A stretch of 64,000 bases of DNA. Source: Negativicoccus succinicivorans (lineage in GTDB: Bacteria > Bacillota > Negativicutes > Veillonellales > Negativicoccaceae). Below are positions 7,779-16,863 of the stretch, piece by piece. A program made the translations under genes and the position numbers. The notes under the pieces were generated by a model that searched no databases, was not told the DNA's origin, and saw nothing but the letters and a program-made list of their open reading frames with translations. Position 1 is the first letter of the stretch. Every line of letters starts with the position of its first letter. The stretch is taken from assembly GCF_018372215.1 (NCBI RefSeq), contig NZ_JAHAJN010000004.1, positions 1-64,000 of the forward strand, in the 5' to 3' direction.

Positions 7779-9262
7779 GCCTCGTTCCCCCGTTTCTGTT
7801 TCCATTGAAAGACCATGCCCAGAAGTTGCAAGGCGACTATCGGCATCATCGCAATCAACGCCACGACACCGAATCCGTCCAAAAACACATCCGCGCCCGG
7901 AAAGTGTCGCGCCGCGCCGCTGGCAAAACTCAATACGAATGTAGCCGCCATCGGGCCGGACGCGACACCGCCCGAATCAAACGCCATGCCGACAAAGAGG
8001 TTCGGCACGAAGTACGATAACGCAATCGCGATCAAATATCCGGGCAGCAGCATATGCCACAATTCCAGCCCCGGCAACACAATGCGCAGCATCGAGAATG
8101 CCACCGCGCTGCCAACCGCGAGTGATAACGCGATTAAGACCAACTTGCGCGGTACATAGCCGCTGGTGATATCCTCGATCTGGTTGACGAGCGGAAACAC
8201 GGCCGGTTCCGCCAAAATAACAACGAGACCGATGACCAAACCGACGAGCACCAAAACAACCGATCCTTCCAGTCGGGCGATCTCCATCCCCAACTCATAG
8301 CCCGCTCGGTTAAAACCGAAATTGACGCCGGTCATAAAAATCACGAGACCGAGGTAGGTATAGACGACACCCGCGTTAATTCGGAAAAATTCCGCGCCCT
8401 GCACTTTTTCTATAAAAAAATGCGCTAAGTAAAAAAGCAGTGTAACCGGTAAAATACTTAAAAAGACTTCCCAAAACATATGCGGAACCAAATAAGCGAG
8501 ACTTTGCCAAAACGGTTCCAACGCCGCCTGATCCGGCACTGTCACACTCGCCCCGAGCGGTTGCTGCGCGGTGACAACCGCCATCAGCAGCACGCCCAGG
8601 ATCGCGCCCGCGGAGGCGATCCCGACCAAGCCGAAGCTGTCTTCTTCGGCGGCCACCGAGTCCGACGACTTAAAACCGGAAACGCCGGCGGCCAATGCTA
8701 GGAAAAAAGGTACCGTCATTGCCCCTGTCGTGGTGCCGGAGGCGTCAAACGAAAGCGCAATAAATTCACGCGGCACCAAAAGGCAAAGCAGACCAATCAT
8801 TGCGTAAAACAGGAAAAACACATGTTTCAGCGCCAGGGAGCGGACGATCCTCCATAATCCGAATGCCAGCGTAACGGCAATTCCCGCCGACACCGCGTAC
8901 ACCAGCATCTTTTCCGTCATGTCCCCCGATGTAAATAATTCTACCTGCTGTCCGTAAATTCGCAGATCCGGCTCCGCCATCGATATGGCAAAGCCGAGGA
9001 CAAGACCGCTCATGACGACCATAATCATTTTGCCGTACTTCGTTACGGCATGACCTAAATGCATCCCGATCGGACTGACGCCGATTTCCACGCCGACGTG
9101 AAACACGGTCAATCCCAAGATAATCAGCGCCGTACCTACCACGCAACGCAGCAAAATATCAAACGACAGCGGCGCCAAAAAAACATGGAGCAAAAAAATC
9201 AATATTACAATCGGCAACACTGACTGACTCACTTCTTTTAACTTTTCACCGAATATTCCCAT
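7775..9262 (-). CDS. DUF1538-family integral membrane protein
   Basis: The 495-residue protein is made of two similar halves rich in hydrophobic helices. Recurrent elements include GTALIILGLTVFHVGVEIG-like and VGLVIGLVVILAEPAV-like segments with AEP motifs, and repeated FDSGGVASGPMA / FDASGTTTGAMT sequences, one per half. This fits the duplicated DUF1538 family of presumed transporters, whose substrate is unknown. It overlaps a tandem P-II-like gene by four bases, suggesting nucleotide- or nitrogen-dependent gating. The start has GGGGGGAGTCA upstream. Family assignment is confident, function is not. Confidence 0.82.
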   Translation of the reverse strand: MGIFGEKLKEVSQSVLPIVILIFLLHVFLAPLSFDILLRCVVGTALIILGLTVFHVGVEIGVSPIGMHLGHAVTKYGKMIMVVMSGLVLGFAISMAEPDLRIYGQQVELFTSGDMTEKMLVYAVSAGIAVTLAFGLWRIVRSLALKHVFFLFYAMIGLLCLLVPREFIALSFDASGTTTGAMTVPFFLALAAGVSGFKSSDSVAAEEDSFGLVGIASAGAILGVLLMAVVTAQQPLGASVTVPDQAALEPFWQSLAYLVPHMFWEVFLSILPVTLLFYLAHFFIEKVQGAEFFRINAGVVYTYLGLVIFMTGVNFGFNRAGYELGMEIARLEGSVVLVLVGLVIGLVVILAEPAVFPLVNQIEDITSGYVPRKLVLIALSLAVGSAVAFSMLRIVLPGLELWHMLLPGYLIAIALSYFVPNLFVGMAFDSGGVASGPMAATFVLSFASGAARHFPGADVFLDGFGVVALIAMMPIVALQLLGMVFQWKQKRGNEA

Positions 9263-9299
9263 TGACTCCCCCCAAACTTTTCTGATTTCAGATAAAGTT

Positions 9300-9308
9300 A
9301 TTATAACA
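9300..9308 (-). promoter_or_regulatory. Extended -10 promoter element for the DUF1538/P-II operon
   Basis: On the minus strand TGT-TATAAT, a consensus extended -10; no good -35 is seen at 17 bases. It lies 38 bases upstream of the start codon. Confidence 0.55.
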
Positions 9309-9342
9309 CAGTGGTTTGCGTTACCTTCACGAAACGACGATA

Positions 9343-9371
9343 CAAAAAAAGAGAGGCGATCGCCTCTCTTT
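9343..9371 (-). terminator. Terminator of the periplasmic-binding-protein gene
   Basis: A perfect palindrome GAGAGGCGATCGCCTCTC (9351-9368) preceded on the plus strand by A8, i.e. followed by T8 in the leftward direction. It lies 15 bases after the stop codon of the gene at 9386-10366. Confidence 0.85.
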
Positions 9372-9385
9372 GATCAGCGTGTTCG

Positions 9386-10366
9386 TTACGAATCGCGCGG
9401 TCCGTATAAAGTTTTCGCAAGCAGTGCGACAGCGTCCGCCGCCCGCACGCTTACCGTAGCGGAGATCTCGTCATCGGTAAACATCGTTACATTGCCGGAT
9501 GCCAGCGCCGGCAATGTTTGCCAATAAGCGGACGATTCCAACTCTTCCCAAGCCGCGGCTCCCGGCGATGCCGCATCCTGTTCGCGCAGAACGATCACGG
9601 CTTGCGGTTGCAGGTTGGCCTTTATCACGTTTTCGATCGGGATCAAGCCTTCCCTGTCACGCGGCACATCCGCTAATTCATCGGCCAGGTTGACCATCGG
9701 AATCAGCTGCGCCAAGTTTCCGATCAGCGTATGACTGTCACAGGCGCCTACACCGTTGTCATTCACATCAATAATCAACACATGTTTCGGAGGCACCGAT
9801 GCGAATGCATTACGTGTTTTTTCAATGCTCGTTTCCATATTGTGGACAATTTTTTCCGCGGCCGGTTCTCTTCCCAAAACAGCGCCCCAGAAATAAATCC
9901 GATTTTCAATATCCGCCAACGATTCCGTTTTCCAAAAAAGCACGGGCACATTATCTTCCGTGAGAGAAGCGATCCACTCCGGCGACACATGCGCGGCCGG
10001 ACCGACAACGATATCCGGCGAGAGAGCGGCGATTTCCGCCGGATTCGGTTGCGCGCTTAATTGCGGCAACGCCTTCCACTTCTCCGCCAAGCGTTGCGGT
10101 AAACTCGCATGCGTCGTAACCGCCAACGGCGTCACGCCTAACGCGTCCACAATTTTGGCTTCGATATTATCCAGCGCAATCACGCGCTGCGTAGGCGCGT
10201 TAAAAGTCACTTCCCGTTCCAAACTGTCCGTATATGTCAGCTGCTGCGTCGTTTTCACCGTCTTCGGCGTTTTCTCACCGAATCCGCGCAACAACAATAC
10301 GGCCGCGGCCAGCACAACGATCACGCCGACGACGATCATCCATTTTCGTTTCCGTTTTTGATTCAT
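9386..10366 (-). CDS. Membrane-anchored ABC-type substrate-binding protein (BtuF/FhuD-like)
   Basis: The 326-residue protein has an N-terminal basic stretch (NQKRKRKW) and one hydrophobic segment (about residues 9-26), without a lipobox cysteine, so it is probably anchored by an uncleaved helix. The rest resembles class III helical-backbone binding proteins for iron-siderophore, haem or cobalamin: TDSLEREVTFNAPTQRVIAL, ALSPDIVVG and a final AADAVALLAKTLYG. No permease or ATPase gene is adjacent, so it either works with a transporter encoded elsewhere or is a sensor. The ligand cannot be told from sequence. Confidence 0.72.
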   Translation of the reverse strand: MNQKRKRKWMIVVGVIVVLAAAVLLLRGFGEKTPKTVKTTQQLTYTDSLEREVTFNAPTQRVIALDNIEAKIVDALGVTPLAVTTHASLPQRLAEKWKALPQLSAQPNPAEIAALSPDIVVGPAAHVSPEWIASLTEDNVPVLFWKTESLADIENRIYFWGAVLGREPAAEKIVHNMETSIEKTRNAFASVPPKHVLIIDVNDNGVGACDSHTLIGNLAQLIPMVNLADELADVPRDREGLIPIENVIKANLQPQAVIVLREQDAASPGAAAWEELESSAYWQTLPALASGNVTMFTDDEISATVSVRAADAVALLAKTLYGPRDS

Positions 10367-10411
10367 TATGGCCTCGCTTTACAGAGTCCTTGTCGCGGCG
10401 ACAAGCGGAAC

Positions 10412-10921
10412 TTACCGGCGTACTTTGGCAAATGCCTTGCGGGCCTCTTGACGAGCCGCCTCAAAATCCGCCGCATCCGGATGCGACGCCGAGTCCGCCA
10501 TCATGTCTCGCGTCAATGTCACGGGCTCACCGTACGGAAAGCGAACCAACGTGGTCACTTCTTTTTGAATCGTATCCGCCAATTTACCCTGGCAGATGAA
10601 TTGTCCCAAGAGCAAGTTGCGTTCCGCGATCATGTCACGCGCCGCCCGCGCGCTCAGAATCGCATGCTCTTCCGATGGTTTCGCTCCCATCGTGCCGAAC
10701 AAAAACACTTTTTTCCCTGCAAGACTTTCCAGAAAGCGTGTTGCTTCTTCACAAGGCTTACCGGCGTGCACCCAAAATCCTACCGCGATGCACTCCGCTT
10801 GGGACGGATCCGCAGCTTCCATCGGTACGGCCGAAACGCCCAATTCATCCGCAATGGCTTCCGCTACCTGTTTGGTATTGCCTGTTTGCGACGCATAGGT
10901 CACCATAATTGTTTGCGCCAT
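10412..10921 (-). CDS. Flavodoxin-family protein
   Basis: The 169-residue product starts MAQTIMVTYASQTGNTKQVA, with the FMN phosphate-binding loop SQTGNT. Later FLFGTMGA and FICQGKL are typical of a flavodoxin-like fold used for one-electron transfer or by reductases. The open frame extends 33 codons upstream, but the ATG at 10921 has TGGAGGGG eight bases before it and starts right at the domain. A spacer of 45 bases separates it from the binding-protein gene downstream. This is one of three flavodoxin-like genes in the window and the least similar to the tandem pair at 54-55 kb. Confidence 0.82.
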   Translation of the reverse strand: MAQTIMVTYASQTGNTKQVAEAIADELGVSAVPMEAADPSQAECIAVGFWVHAGKPCEEATRFLESLAGKKVFLFGTMGAKPSEEHAILSARAARDMIAERNLLLGQFICQGKLADTIQKEVTTLVRFPYGEPVTLTRDMMADSASHPDAADFEAARQEARKAFAKVRR

Positions 10922-10963
10922 ACTATCCCCTCCAGGATCTCTGTCAGTAAATGCTCTGCCTTT

Positions 10964-10992
10964 ATTGTAGCAAGAATGCGCGCTCCTGCAAA
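10964..10992 (-). promoter_or_regulatory. Promoter of the flavodoxin gene
   Basis: Leftward TTGCAG (10987-10992), 17-base spacer and TACAAT (10964-10969) with an extended TGC. It is back to back with the rightward promoter at 11028-11056. Confidence 0.6.
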
Positions 10993-11027
10993 TAATTAAT
11001 TCCATGCGTTGATTTGTCATTCATTAC

Positions 11028-11056
11028 TTGAAAGTCGACAGCCACTCCGTTATACT
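11028..11056 (+). promoter_or_regulatory. Promoter of the unknown membrane protein gene
   Basis: TTGAAA (11028-11033), 17-base spacer and TATACT (11051-11056), 34 bases before the start codon, with AAAGGAG as ribosome binding site. Confidence 0.82.
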
Positions 11057-11090
11057 TAAAGAATATTAATAGAGATTAAAGGAGTTAATT

Positions 11091-12026
11091 ATGGATTTCT
11101 TGTTCGCCACGTTGCCGTATTTGAACATCGGCTTTTTTTGCGCGTTACTCGCGCGTTTCACCGGCGCCAACCTGTCGGCTTTGGTGCTTTGCTGTTTTCT
11201 GTATTTAGGCGCTACGCCGATGCAAACGATCGGCATGATGCTGACCTTCCTCGCGTTTATGCAGTTGACTATTCATACGCAGGGAGAACGCTTAAGCTTC
11301 AAAACGTTACGAATTTTTAAGGGCTGGCGAATTTTAATTCCGGTGCTGTTTGTCGCTTTCACGCTCGTCGCCAATCCGTTTTACGCGATCGCGTCCTTCG
11401 TCGGTTTCTTCCTGATGGAGGTCCTGGCGATGCTCTATCTGGAGTTACCGATTGATCAGCGCCCGACACGCATGACGCTCGTAAAATATTCCGTCTGCGG
11501 TTTCATTCCGGCGCTGCTCGGTCTGTTGGCGCTGTCCGTGATTCCCGCGCCGTACTATTACTTGATTTGCGGGGTCCTGATCCTGATCGCCACGGGTCTC
11601 ATTTTCTGGCTCGGCAAAAATCGTAAACGCTTGCAGACCACTTGGGATGCGGTGATTTATGCGGCCTGGTTCCTGCTCGGTTTCTGCGGTCTCGAATGGA
11701 GCGATTGGCTGCGCGATCTCAAACGTCAACGCGTCTCGACACTTGCCCGCTACTTGGCGATAGTCACTGTTCCGGTCGTGTTTCTCACTTTTGTCGCGGC
11801 CAATATCGTCTACGGCATCATCAGCCTTTCCGGTTTGATCACGGCGCTGGCGGCGACGATCGCCATTCGGCTCTTCGGCTACTATCAGGTCAGCGAACGC
11901 GGCGAAGCCAACCCGATTGCGCTCGGTCTTGTCGTTCTCGCTGTGTTGTGTCTCTTCCTGGTGCAACCGGCGCCGCACGGCATTACCGATTTGCTGTACG
12001 TTCCGACTTCATGGAAACTTTGGTAA
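11091..12026 (+). CDS. Polytopic membrane protein of unknown function
   Basis: I do not recognise this 311-residue protein. It has roughly nine to ten hydrophobic segments. A cytoplasmic-looking loop of about 20 residues containing SDWLRDLKRQRVS lies near residues 204-222, flanked by helices. No catalytic motif stands out. It has its own good promoter and terminator, so it is a single-gene transcript, and it points away from the flavodoxin/binding-protein pair. Base composition resembles its neighbours, so there is no sign of recent transfer. Confidence 0.7.
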   Translation: MDFLFATLPYLNIGFFCALLARFTGANLSALVLCCFLYLGATPMQTIGMMLTFLAFMQLTIHTQGERLSFKTLRIFKGWRILIPVLFVAFTLVANPFYAIASFVGFFLMEVLAMLYLELPIDQRPTRMTLVKYSVCGFIPALLGLLALSVIPAPYYYLICGVLILIATGLIFWLGKNRKRLQTTWDAVIYAAWFLLGFCGLEWSDWLRDLKRQRVSTLARYLAIVTVPVVFLTFVAANIVYGIISLSGLITALAATIAIRLFGYYQVSERGEANPIALGLVVLAVLCLFLVQPAPHGITDLLYVPTSWKLW

Positions 12027-12028
12027 AC

Positions 12029-12058
12029 AAAAAACGGCTCATCCGAGCCGTTTTTTTA
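12029..12058. terminator. Bidirectional terminator between convergent genes
   Basis: CGGCTC (12035-12040), loop ATCC, GAGCCG (12045-12050), flanked by A-rich sequence on the left and T7 on the right. It serves the rightward membrane gene and the leftward lon-engB-SLH gene group. Confidence 0.88.
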
Positions 12059-12073
12059 TTGTCCGAAAATCCG

Positions 12074-12547
12074 TTATTCAGCCGTTGTTACTTTTGAGTT
12101 CGTCGTATAGACGGCGCCAATGCGCACCCGCGCATCATTGCCGAACTCCGTTCCTTCGGTGTGGCGCAAACGTAAATCGCCGCTGATTTCAATGTTACCG
12201 CGCGGTTTGGACTCGGTCCCGACGCCTAACGCATTGAGTTCGCGCGCGTATTCTTTTTGCGTCGGCGCCAATGCTTCCCGCTGCGCCGGAGTCAAATAAC
12301 CTTCGCGCAGCATCGCCGCCACGGCGCGCGCCAACTCAAAGCGCGTCAAATGCGGACGTTCGAGCAACGTCGCGTCGTAACCGGGAGCGGCTCCCGCTTC
12401 AATCAACGTCGCCGCCGCCTGATACCCTTCGGTGTAGCGTTCCACTTCATCAAACGAGTTCGGCGCGTAGTGATTATACGCAAACGTTGCCCACGGCATC
12501 ATGCCGATACCGATGCCGAGCAACAGCGCGGCGACTTTTTTATGCAT
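12074..12547 (-). CDS. Short exported SLH-like protein with the head of a porin barrel
   Basis: The 157-residue product has a signal peptide (MHKKVAALLLGIG... ending ATFA), then a diverged SLH-like region (residues about 25-85, with LTRFELARAVAAMLREG), a short linker helix and then GNIEISGDLRLRH, the same type of strand that opens the barrel in OmpM porins such as the one at 40977. It stops after only two or three predicted strands, where OmpM proteins continue for 350 residues. The ATG at 12547 lies inside the end of engB (8-base overlap). It could be a truncated porin or a genuine small cell-wall/outer-membrane tether. Confidence 0.65.
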   Translation of the reverse strand: MHKKVAALLLGIGIGMMPWATFAYNHYAPNSFDEVERYTEGYQAAATLIEAGAAPGYDATLLERPHLTRFELARAVAAMLREGYLTPAQREALAPTQKEYARELNALGVGTESKPRGNIEISGDLRLRHTEGTEFGNDARVRIGAVYTTNSKVTTAE

Positions 12548-13202
12548 GCGACGCCTCCTGCGGATCGACCACAAACCCCTGAATCACTTGCAATAAAGCC
12601 TGACGATTCAGATGATTTTTCGATGAATACATCAGCGGCGGATAGTCACCCGGATATTCATGCGCGATCGTCCGAATATTTTTCTGGCGATCGCTTTGCC
12701 CGAGTTTATCGGCTTTCGTGCCGATGACTTGCAGGGGCATACCCAAGCCGCGCAGCCACTGGTACGCTTTTTTATCAATCGGCAACTGGGGATGCCGCAA
12801 ATCGATCAACAGACACATCAATGCCAAGTGTCGCGAGTTCGCCGCATAATCGGCAATAAAACCCGACCACGCATCACGATTCTCGTGACCGGTCTTCGCA
12901 AATCCGTACCCCGGCAAGTCTACCAGGTACCAATTCTGTTCGCTTTCGCCTGCATCGCCCGCGCCGTCGACAGCTTGTTTCGAGCGAATGGAAAAATAAT
13001 TAATTGTGCGCGTTTTACCGGGTTCGCGACTGACCATCGCCAGTCCCCGGTGATTGCACAACGAGTTAATGAGTGATGATTTTCCGACATTGGATCGGCC
13101 GATAAAGGCGATCTCTTTCAAATCATCTTTCTTGCATTGCGATAATTTCACCGCGGATAACAAGTAGGATGATTCTACAATACGAAATGATTCCTCTGCC
13201 AT
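12540..13202 (-). CDS. engB: Ribosome-biogenesis GTP-binding protein EngB (YsxC/YihA)
   Basis: An essential small GTPase for late 50S assembly. The 220-residue product shows G1 GRSNVGKSS near residue 35, G3 DLPGYGFAKTG and G4 GTKADKL. A hydrophilic insert (AVDGAGDAGESEQ) just before G3 is somewhat longer than in E. coli. The start is two bases after the lon stop codon, with GTGAGG as ribosome binding site; lon-engB linkage is common in Firmicutes. Confidence 0.95.
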   Translation of the reverse strand: MAEESFRIVESSYLLSAVKLSQCKKDDLKEIAFIGRSNVGKSSLINSLCNHRGLAMVSREPGKTRTINYFSIRSKQAVDGAGDAGESEQNWYLVDLPGYGFAKTGHENRDAWSGFIADYAANSRHLALMCLLIDLRHPQLPIDKKAYQWLRGLGMPLQVIGTKADKLGQSDRQKNIRTIAHEYPGDYPPLMYSSKNHLNRQALLQVIQGFVVDPQEASHA

Positions 13203-13204
13203 CG

Positions 13205-15556
13205 TTACGCCTCACCCCGTTTCTGTTTTACCGGTTCAGACATAGCCTGCTGCAGCACTTCATCCATATGGGAAACGAAATGGAAAACCAAATCGTCACG
13301 CACGCTCTGCGGAATATCCGCCAGATCGCGGCGGTTTTCTTTCGGTAAAAGAATCCGGCGAATACCGGCCCGATGCGCCGCCAGCACCTTTTCTTTGATG
13401 CCGCCGACGGCAAGCACCTGTCCACGCAAGGTGATTTCACCCGTCATCGCGGTATCGGCTCGTACCGGACATTTCGTCACGGCCGAGGCGATAGCGGTCG
13501 CCATCGTGATGCCCGCCGACGGTCCGTCTTTCGGGATCGCGCCTTCGGGTAAATGGATGTGAATATCGATCGTGCGATAAAAATCAGCTGCCAGATGCAA
13601 CTCTTCCGCCCGACTGCGCACATAGGTGTACGCCGCCTGCGCGGATTCTTTCATCACGTCGCCGAGCTGGCCTGTCAAGATCATTTTACCAGACCCGCTA
13701 AACGCCGTCACTTCCGTGTTCAAAACTTCCCCGCCGACCTGCGTCCAGGCGAGTCCCGTCACGCGTCCCACTTCGTCGCGACGATCTTGCGGCGGAGTCA
13801 GGTACCGCGCCGGTCCCAACAAGGTTTCGAGATTTTTGACGGTGACAGTGAGCGCTTCTTCCCGCATCACTTTACGTTTCGCCAATTTTCGGCAAACGCT
13901 GCCGATCACCTGTTCCAGGTGACGTACGCCCGCTTCGCGCGTGTAATCGCGAATCAAGCGGCGCAGCACCGCCTGACTGAGGCGCACGTCGCTTTTCGCC
14001 AGACCGTTTTCCTTGATTTGCCGCGGCAAAAGGTAACGTTTGGCGATTTCCACTTTTTCTTCTTCGGTATAACCCGAAAGCGTAATGACTTCCATACGAT
14101 CCAACAGCGGCTCCGGAATCGAATTGGTCGTGTTGGCCGTGGTAATGAAAAAGACATTGGAAAAATCGAACGGCAATTCGATGAAATGATCGCTGAACGT
14201 GCCGTTTTGCTGCGGGTCGAGCGCCTCCAGTAAAGCCGAGGCGGGATCACCGCGAAAATCGTTACCGAGCTTGTCAATTTCATCCAGCAAAAATACCGGA
14301 TTTTTCGTCTTCGCGCGCGCAATACCCTGAATCAGTCGTCCGGGTAACGCGCCGATATACGTACGGCGATGGCCGCGGATTTCCGATTCGTCGTGCACGC
14401 CGCCGAGCGAAACACGGGTAAATTCCGCGCCGAGCGCACGCGCAATCGATTGCGCCAAACTGGTTTTACCGGTGCCCGGCGGCCCGACAAAGCAAAGAAT
14501 CGGTCCTTTTTGCGATTGCGTCAACTGCCGCACCGCCAAATGTTCCAAGATCCGCTCTTTGATTTTCGTCAAACCGAAATGGTCCGCGTCCAGTACCGCC
14601 TGCGCTTCTTTCAGATCGGTCGCGAACGTGCTTTCCGTGTTCCACGGCAAGTCAAAGATCCAGTCCAGATAGTTGCGCAAAACGGCCGCATCCGGTGTCA
14701 AAGGCGGCGTTTTTTCCAGACGTTTGATTTCTTTTTCAATTTTTTCCGCGGACGCGGCGGGCAGCTCGATCGCCGCCAACTTTTTACGGTACTCGTCAAC
14801 TTCCTCGTCAATCTCCATGTGATCGCCGAGCTCGTCACGAATAACGCGCAATTTTTCACGCAAATAGTATTCGCGCTGATTTTTATCCATGCCTTGGCGA
14901 ACTTCCGCGTTCAGCTTTTTCTCCAGCGCGGCGATTTCCTGCTCCGCCAAGAGAAATTTGCGTACGGCCACCAGCCTACGCTCTACGGAAAGTTCCGCGA
15001 GAATACGCTGCCGTACGGCCGGTGCAAGCGGCAAGTACATCGTGACGAAGTCAGCCACTTCACCCGGGTCCGTCAATGCTTCAAATTGCGCAAGCGCATC
15101 GTTTTCCATCGTGATTTGGGCGTGCTCCAACCACTCGCCGAACCGCTTAACCACATCGCGGCGATAAGTTTCCAACAGAGGTGAATCGCTTTCTTCAAGC
15201 ACGCAGTCGATCACTTCCGCCGTTTGCCACGCACCCGTCGCTTCGATATCTAGCAAGTGAACTCGCGTAACCCCTTCCAAAAGTACACGCAGCACGCCGT
15301 CCGGCAGCTGCAAGATTTGTTTTATTTTACCGATGGTACCGATCGTATACAAGTCGTCAATGCCCGGGTTATCCGTATCCGCGTGACGCTGCATCACGCA
15401 GACCGCATAGCCGTCGCCCTGCATCGCCTCGCGCACGGCGGCTACCGATTGCAGTCGACCGACTTCGATACCGGTCACCATCTGGGGGAAAAGCGTGACG
15501 TCACGTAAAGGCAACAGCGGAAATTTCATGCTGCCCTCGATTTCCTTTTGCGCCAT
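13205..15556 (-). CDS. lon: ATP-dependent protease Lon
   Basis: Cytoplasmic AAA+ serine protease that degrades misfolded and regulatory proteins. The 783-residue chain has the N-terminal substrate-binding domain (FPLLPLRDVTLFPQM), a coiled-coil middle, Walker A GPPGTGKTS at residues 358-366, Walker B FLLDEIDKLG and the catalytic-serine region PKDGPSAGITMATA near residue 680 with a later Lys. Length is normal. It is separated from clpX by a hairpin terminator, so it is at least partly independently expressed, and is followed closely by engB. Confidence 0.96.
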   Translation of the reverse strand: MAQKEIEGSMKFPLLPLRDVTLFPQMVTGIEVGRLQSVAAVREAMQGDGYAVCVMQRHADTDNPGIDDLYTIGTIGKIKQILQLPDGVLRVLLEGVTRVHLLDIEATGAWQTAEVIDCVLEESDSPLLETYRRDVVKRFGEWLEHAQITMENDALAQFEALTDPGEVADFVTMYLPLAPAVRQRILAELSVERRLVAVRKFLLAEQEIAALEKKLNAEVRQGMDKNQREYYLREKLRVIRDELGDHMEIDEEVDEYRKKLAAIELPAASAEKIEKEIKRLEKTPPLTPDAAVLRNYLDWIFDLPWNTESTFATDLKEAQAVLDADHFGLTKIKERILEHLAVRQLTQSQKGPILCFVGPPGTGKTSLAQSIARALGAEFTRVSLGGVHDESEIRGHRRTYIGALPGRLIQGIARAKTKNPVFLLDEIDKLGNDFRGDPASALLEALDPQQNGTFSDHFIELPFDFSNVFFITTANTTNSIPEPLLDRMEVITLSGYTEEEKVEIAKRYLLPRQIKENGLAKSDVRLSQAVLRRLIRDYTREAGVRHLEQVIGSVCRKLAKRKVMREEALTVTVKNLETLLGPARYLTPPQDRRDEVGRVTGLAWTQVGGEVLNTEVTAFSGSGKMILTGQLGDVMKESAQAAYTYVRSRAEELHLAADFYRTIDIHIHLPEGAIPKDGPSAGITMATAIASAVTKCPVRADTAMTGEITLRGQVLAVGGIKEKVLAAHRAGIRRILLPKENRRDLADIPQSVRDDLVFHFVSHMDEVLQQAMSEPVKQKRGEA

Positions 15557-15585
15557 ATTCCCTCCTTATCTGATGATTTACAAAA

Positions 15586-15612
15586 CAAACGGGTTCCCGG
15601 AGGAACCCGTTT
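15586..15612 (-). terminator. Terminator or attenuator hairpin between clpX and lon
   Basis: ACGGGTTC and GAACCCGT form an 8-base-pair stem (about 15588-15610) directly after the clpX stop codon. The leftward T tract is imperfect (TTGTTTTG), so read-through into lon is plausible. Confidence 0.65.
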
Positions 15613-16854
15613 TTACTCAACCTGCGAGCGATATACCAGTTCCGGCTCCGCTCCGTCCTGAATGGTTTCTTTTGTCACCGTCGCCTGCTTCACGTTCTTC
15701 AGCGTCGGCACCTCAAACATCACGTTGCGCATCACTTTCTCAATGATGGCTCGCAAACCGCGCGCGCCGGTGTTGCGCGCGAGCGCTTCGTCGGCAATGG
15801 CGGAAAGCGCGTCCGGCGTAAACGTCAGATCCACGCCGTCCATTTCCAGCAATTTACGGTATTGCTTGACAAGCGCATTCTTCGGCTCCGTCAAAATTCT
15901 GAGCAAGGCTTTTTTATCCAACGGATCGAGCGTGACAAGCACGGGCAAACGACCGATGAACTCGGGAATTAAACCGAAATTCAGCAGGTCTTCCGGCTGC
16001 ACATGCGTCAGGATTTCCGCCACATTTTTTTCCTCTTTGCGGACGATATCCGCGCCGAAACCGATCGTCTTTTTCGCCATACGTCGCGAAATGTAACGGT
16101 CGATCCCGTCAAACGCGCCGCCGCAAATGAAGAGAATATTCGTCGTATCGATCATGATCATTTCCTGGTTGGGGTGCTTGCGCCCGCCCTGCGGAGGAAC
16201 ACTTGCGACAGTGCCCTCCAAAATCTTGAGCAGCGCCTGCTGCACGCCTTCCCCGGAAACATCGCGCGTGATCGATGTATTTTCCGTGCGTTTCGCGATT
16301 TTATCGATCTCGTCGATATAGATAATCCCGCGCTGCGCGCGTTCGATATCGTAATCCGCCGCCTGAATCAGTCGCAGCAAAATATTTTCCACGTCGTCGC
16401 CGACATAGCCTGCCTGCGTCAGACTGGTCGCGTCGGCAATCGCGAACGGCACATTCAGAAACCGCGCCAGCGTTTGCGCGAGCAGCGTTTTACCGCTGCC
16501 GGTCGGACCGATCAGCATGATATTGGATTTTTGCAATTCAACGTCATCGGAATCGATATCGCTCTGCAACCGTTTGTAATGGTTGTACACGGCGACCGCC
16601 AAGCTTTTCTTGGCGTCCTCCTGACCGATAACGTATTGGTCCAGTTGGTCTTTGATTTCACGCGGCAAAGGCACTACCAGTTCCGCCGCGCCCGCTTTGT
16701 GTTCGGCGCGCAATTCTTCTTGCAAAATGTGTTCGCACACGCCGATACATTCATCGCAGATATAGACCCCGGGACCGGCGATTAATTTTTTGACTTCATC
16801 GTTGGACCGGCCGCAAAAACTGCAGACCGGTGGTGTAGCAGTAGTATTGCGCAC
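15613..16854 (-). CDS. clpX: ClpXP protease ATPase subunit ClpX
   Basis: ClpX unfolds substrates and feeds them to ClpP. The 413-residue protein has an N-terminal zinc-binding domain (CSFC at about 12-15 and CDEC about 20 residues later), Walker A GPTGSGKT, Walker B IIYIDEIDKIA, and a C-terminal RNTGARGLRAIIE sensor region. The start is GTG: an out-of-frame ATG sits between the AAGGAGG and the GTG. It follows clpP by nine bases. Confidence 0.96.
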   Translation of the reverse strand: MRNTTATPPVCSFCGRSNDEVKKLIAGPGVYICDECIGVCEHILQEELRAEHKAGAAELVVPLPREIKDQLDQYVIGQEDAKKSLAVAVYNHYKRLQSDIDSDDVELQKSNIMLIGPTGSGKTLLAQTLARFLNVPFAIADATSLTQAGYVGDDVENILLRLIQAADYDIERAQRGIIYIDEIDKIAKRTENTSITRDVSGEGVQQALLKILEGTVASVPPQGGRKHPNQEMIMIDTTNILFICGGAFDGIDRYISRRMAKKTIGFGADIVRKEEKNVAEILTHVQPEDLLNFGLIPEFIGRLPVLVTLDPLDKKALLRILTEPKNALVKQYRKLLEMDGVDLTFTPDALSAIADEALARNTGARGLRAIIEKVMRNVMFEVPTLKNVKQATVTKETIQDGAEPELVYRSQVE

Positions 16855-16863
16855 ATGTCCTCC

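Noticed and set aside
10389..10405. Hairpin CTTGTC...GACAAG between flavodoxin and binding-protein genes
   Set aside because: No T run on either strand; not enough to call a terminator.
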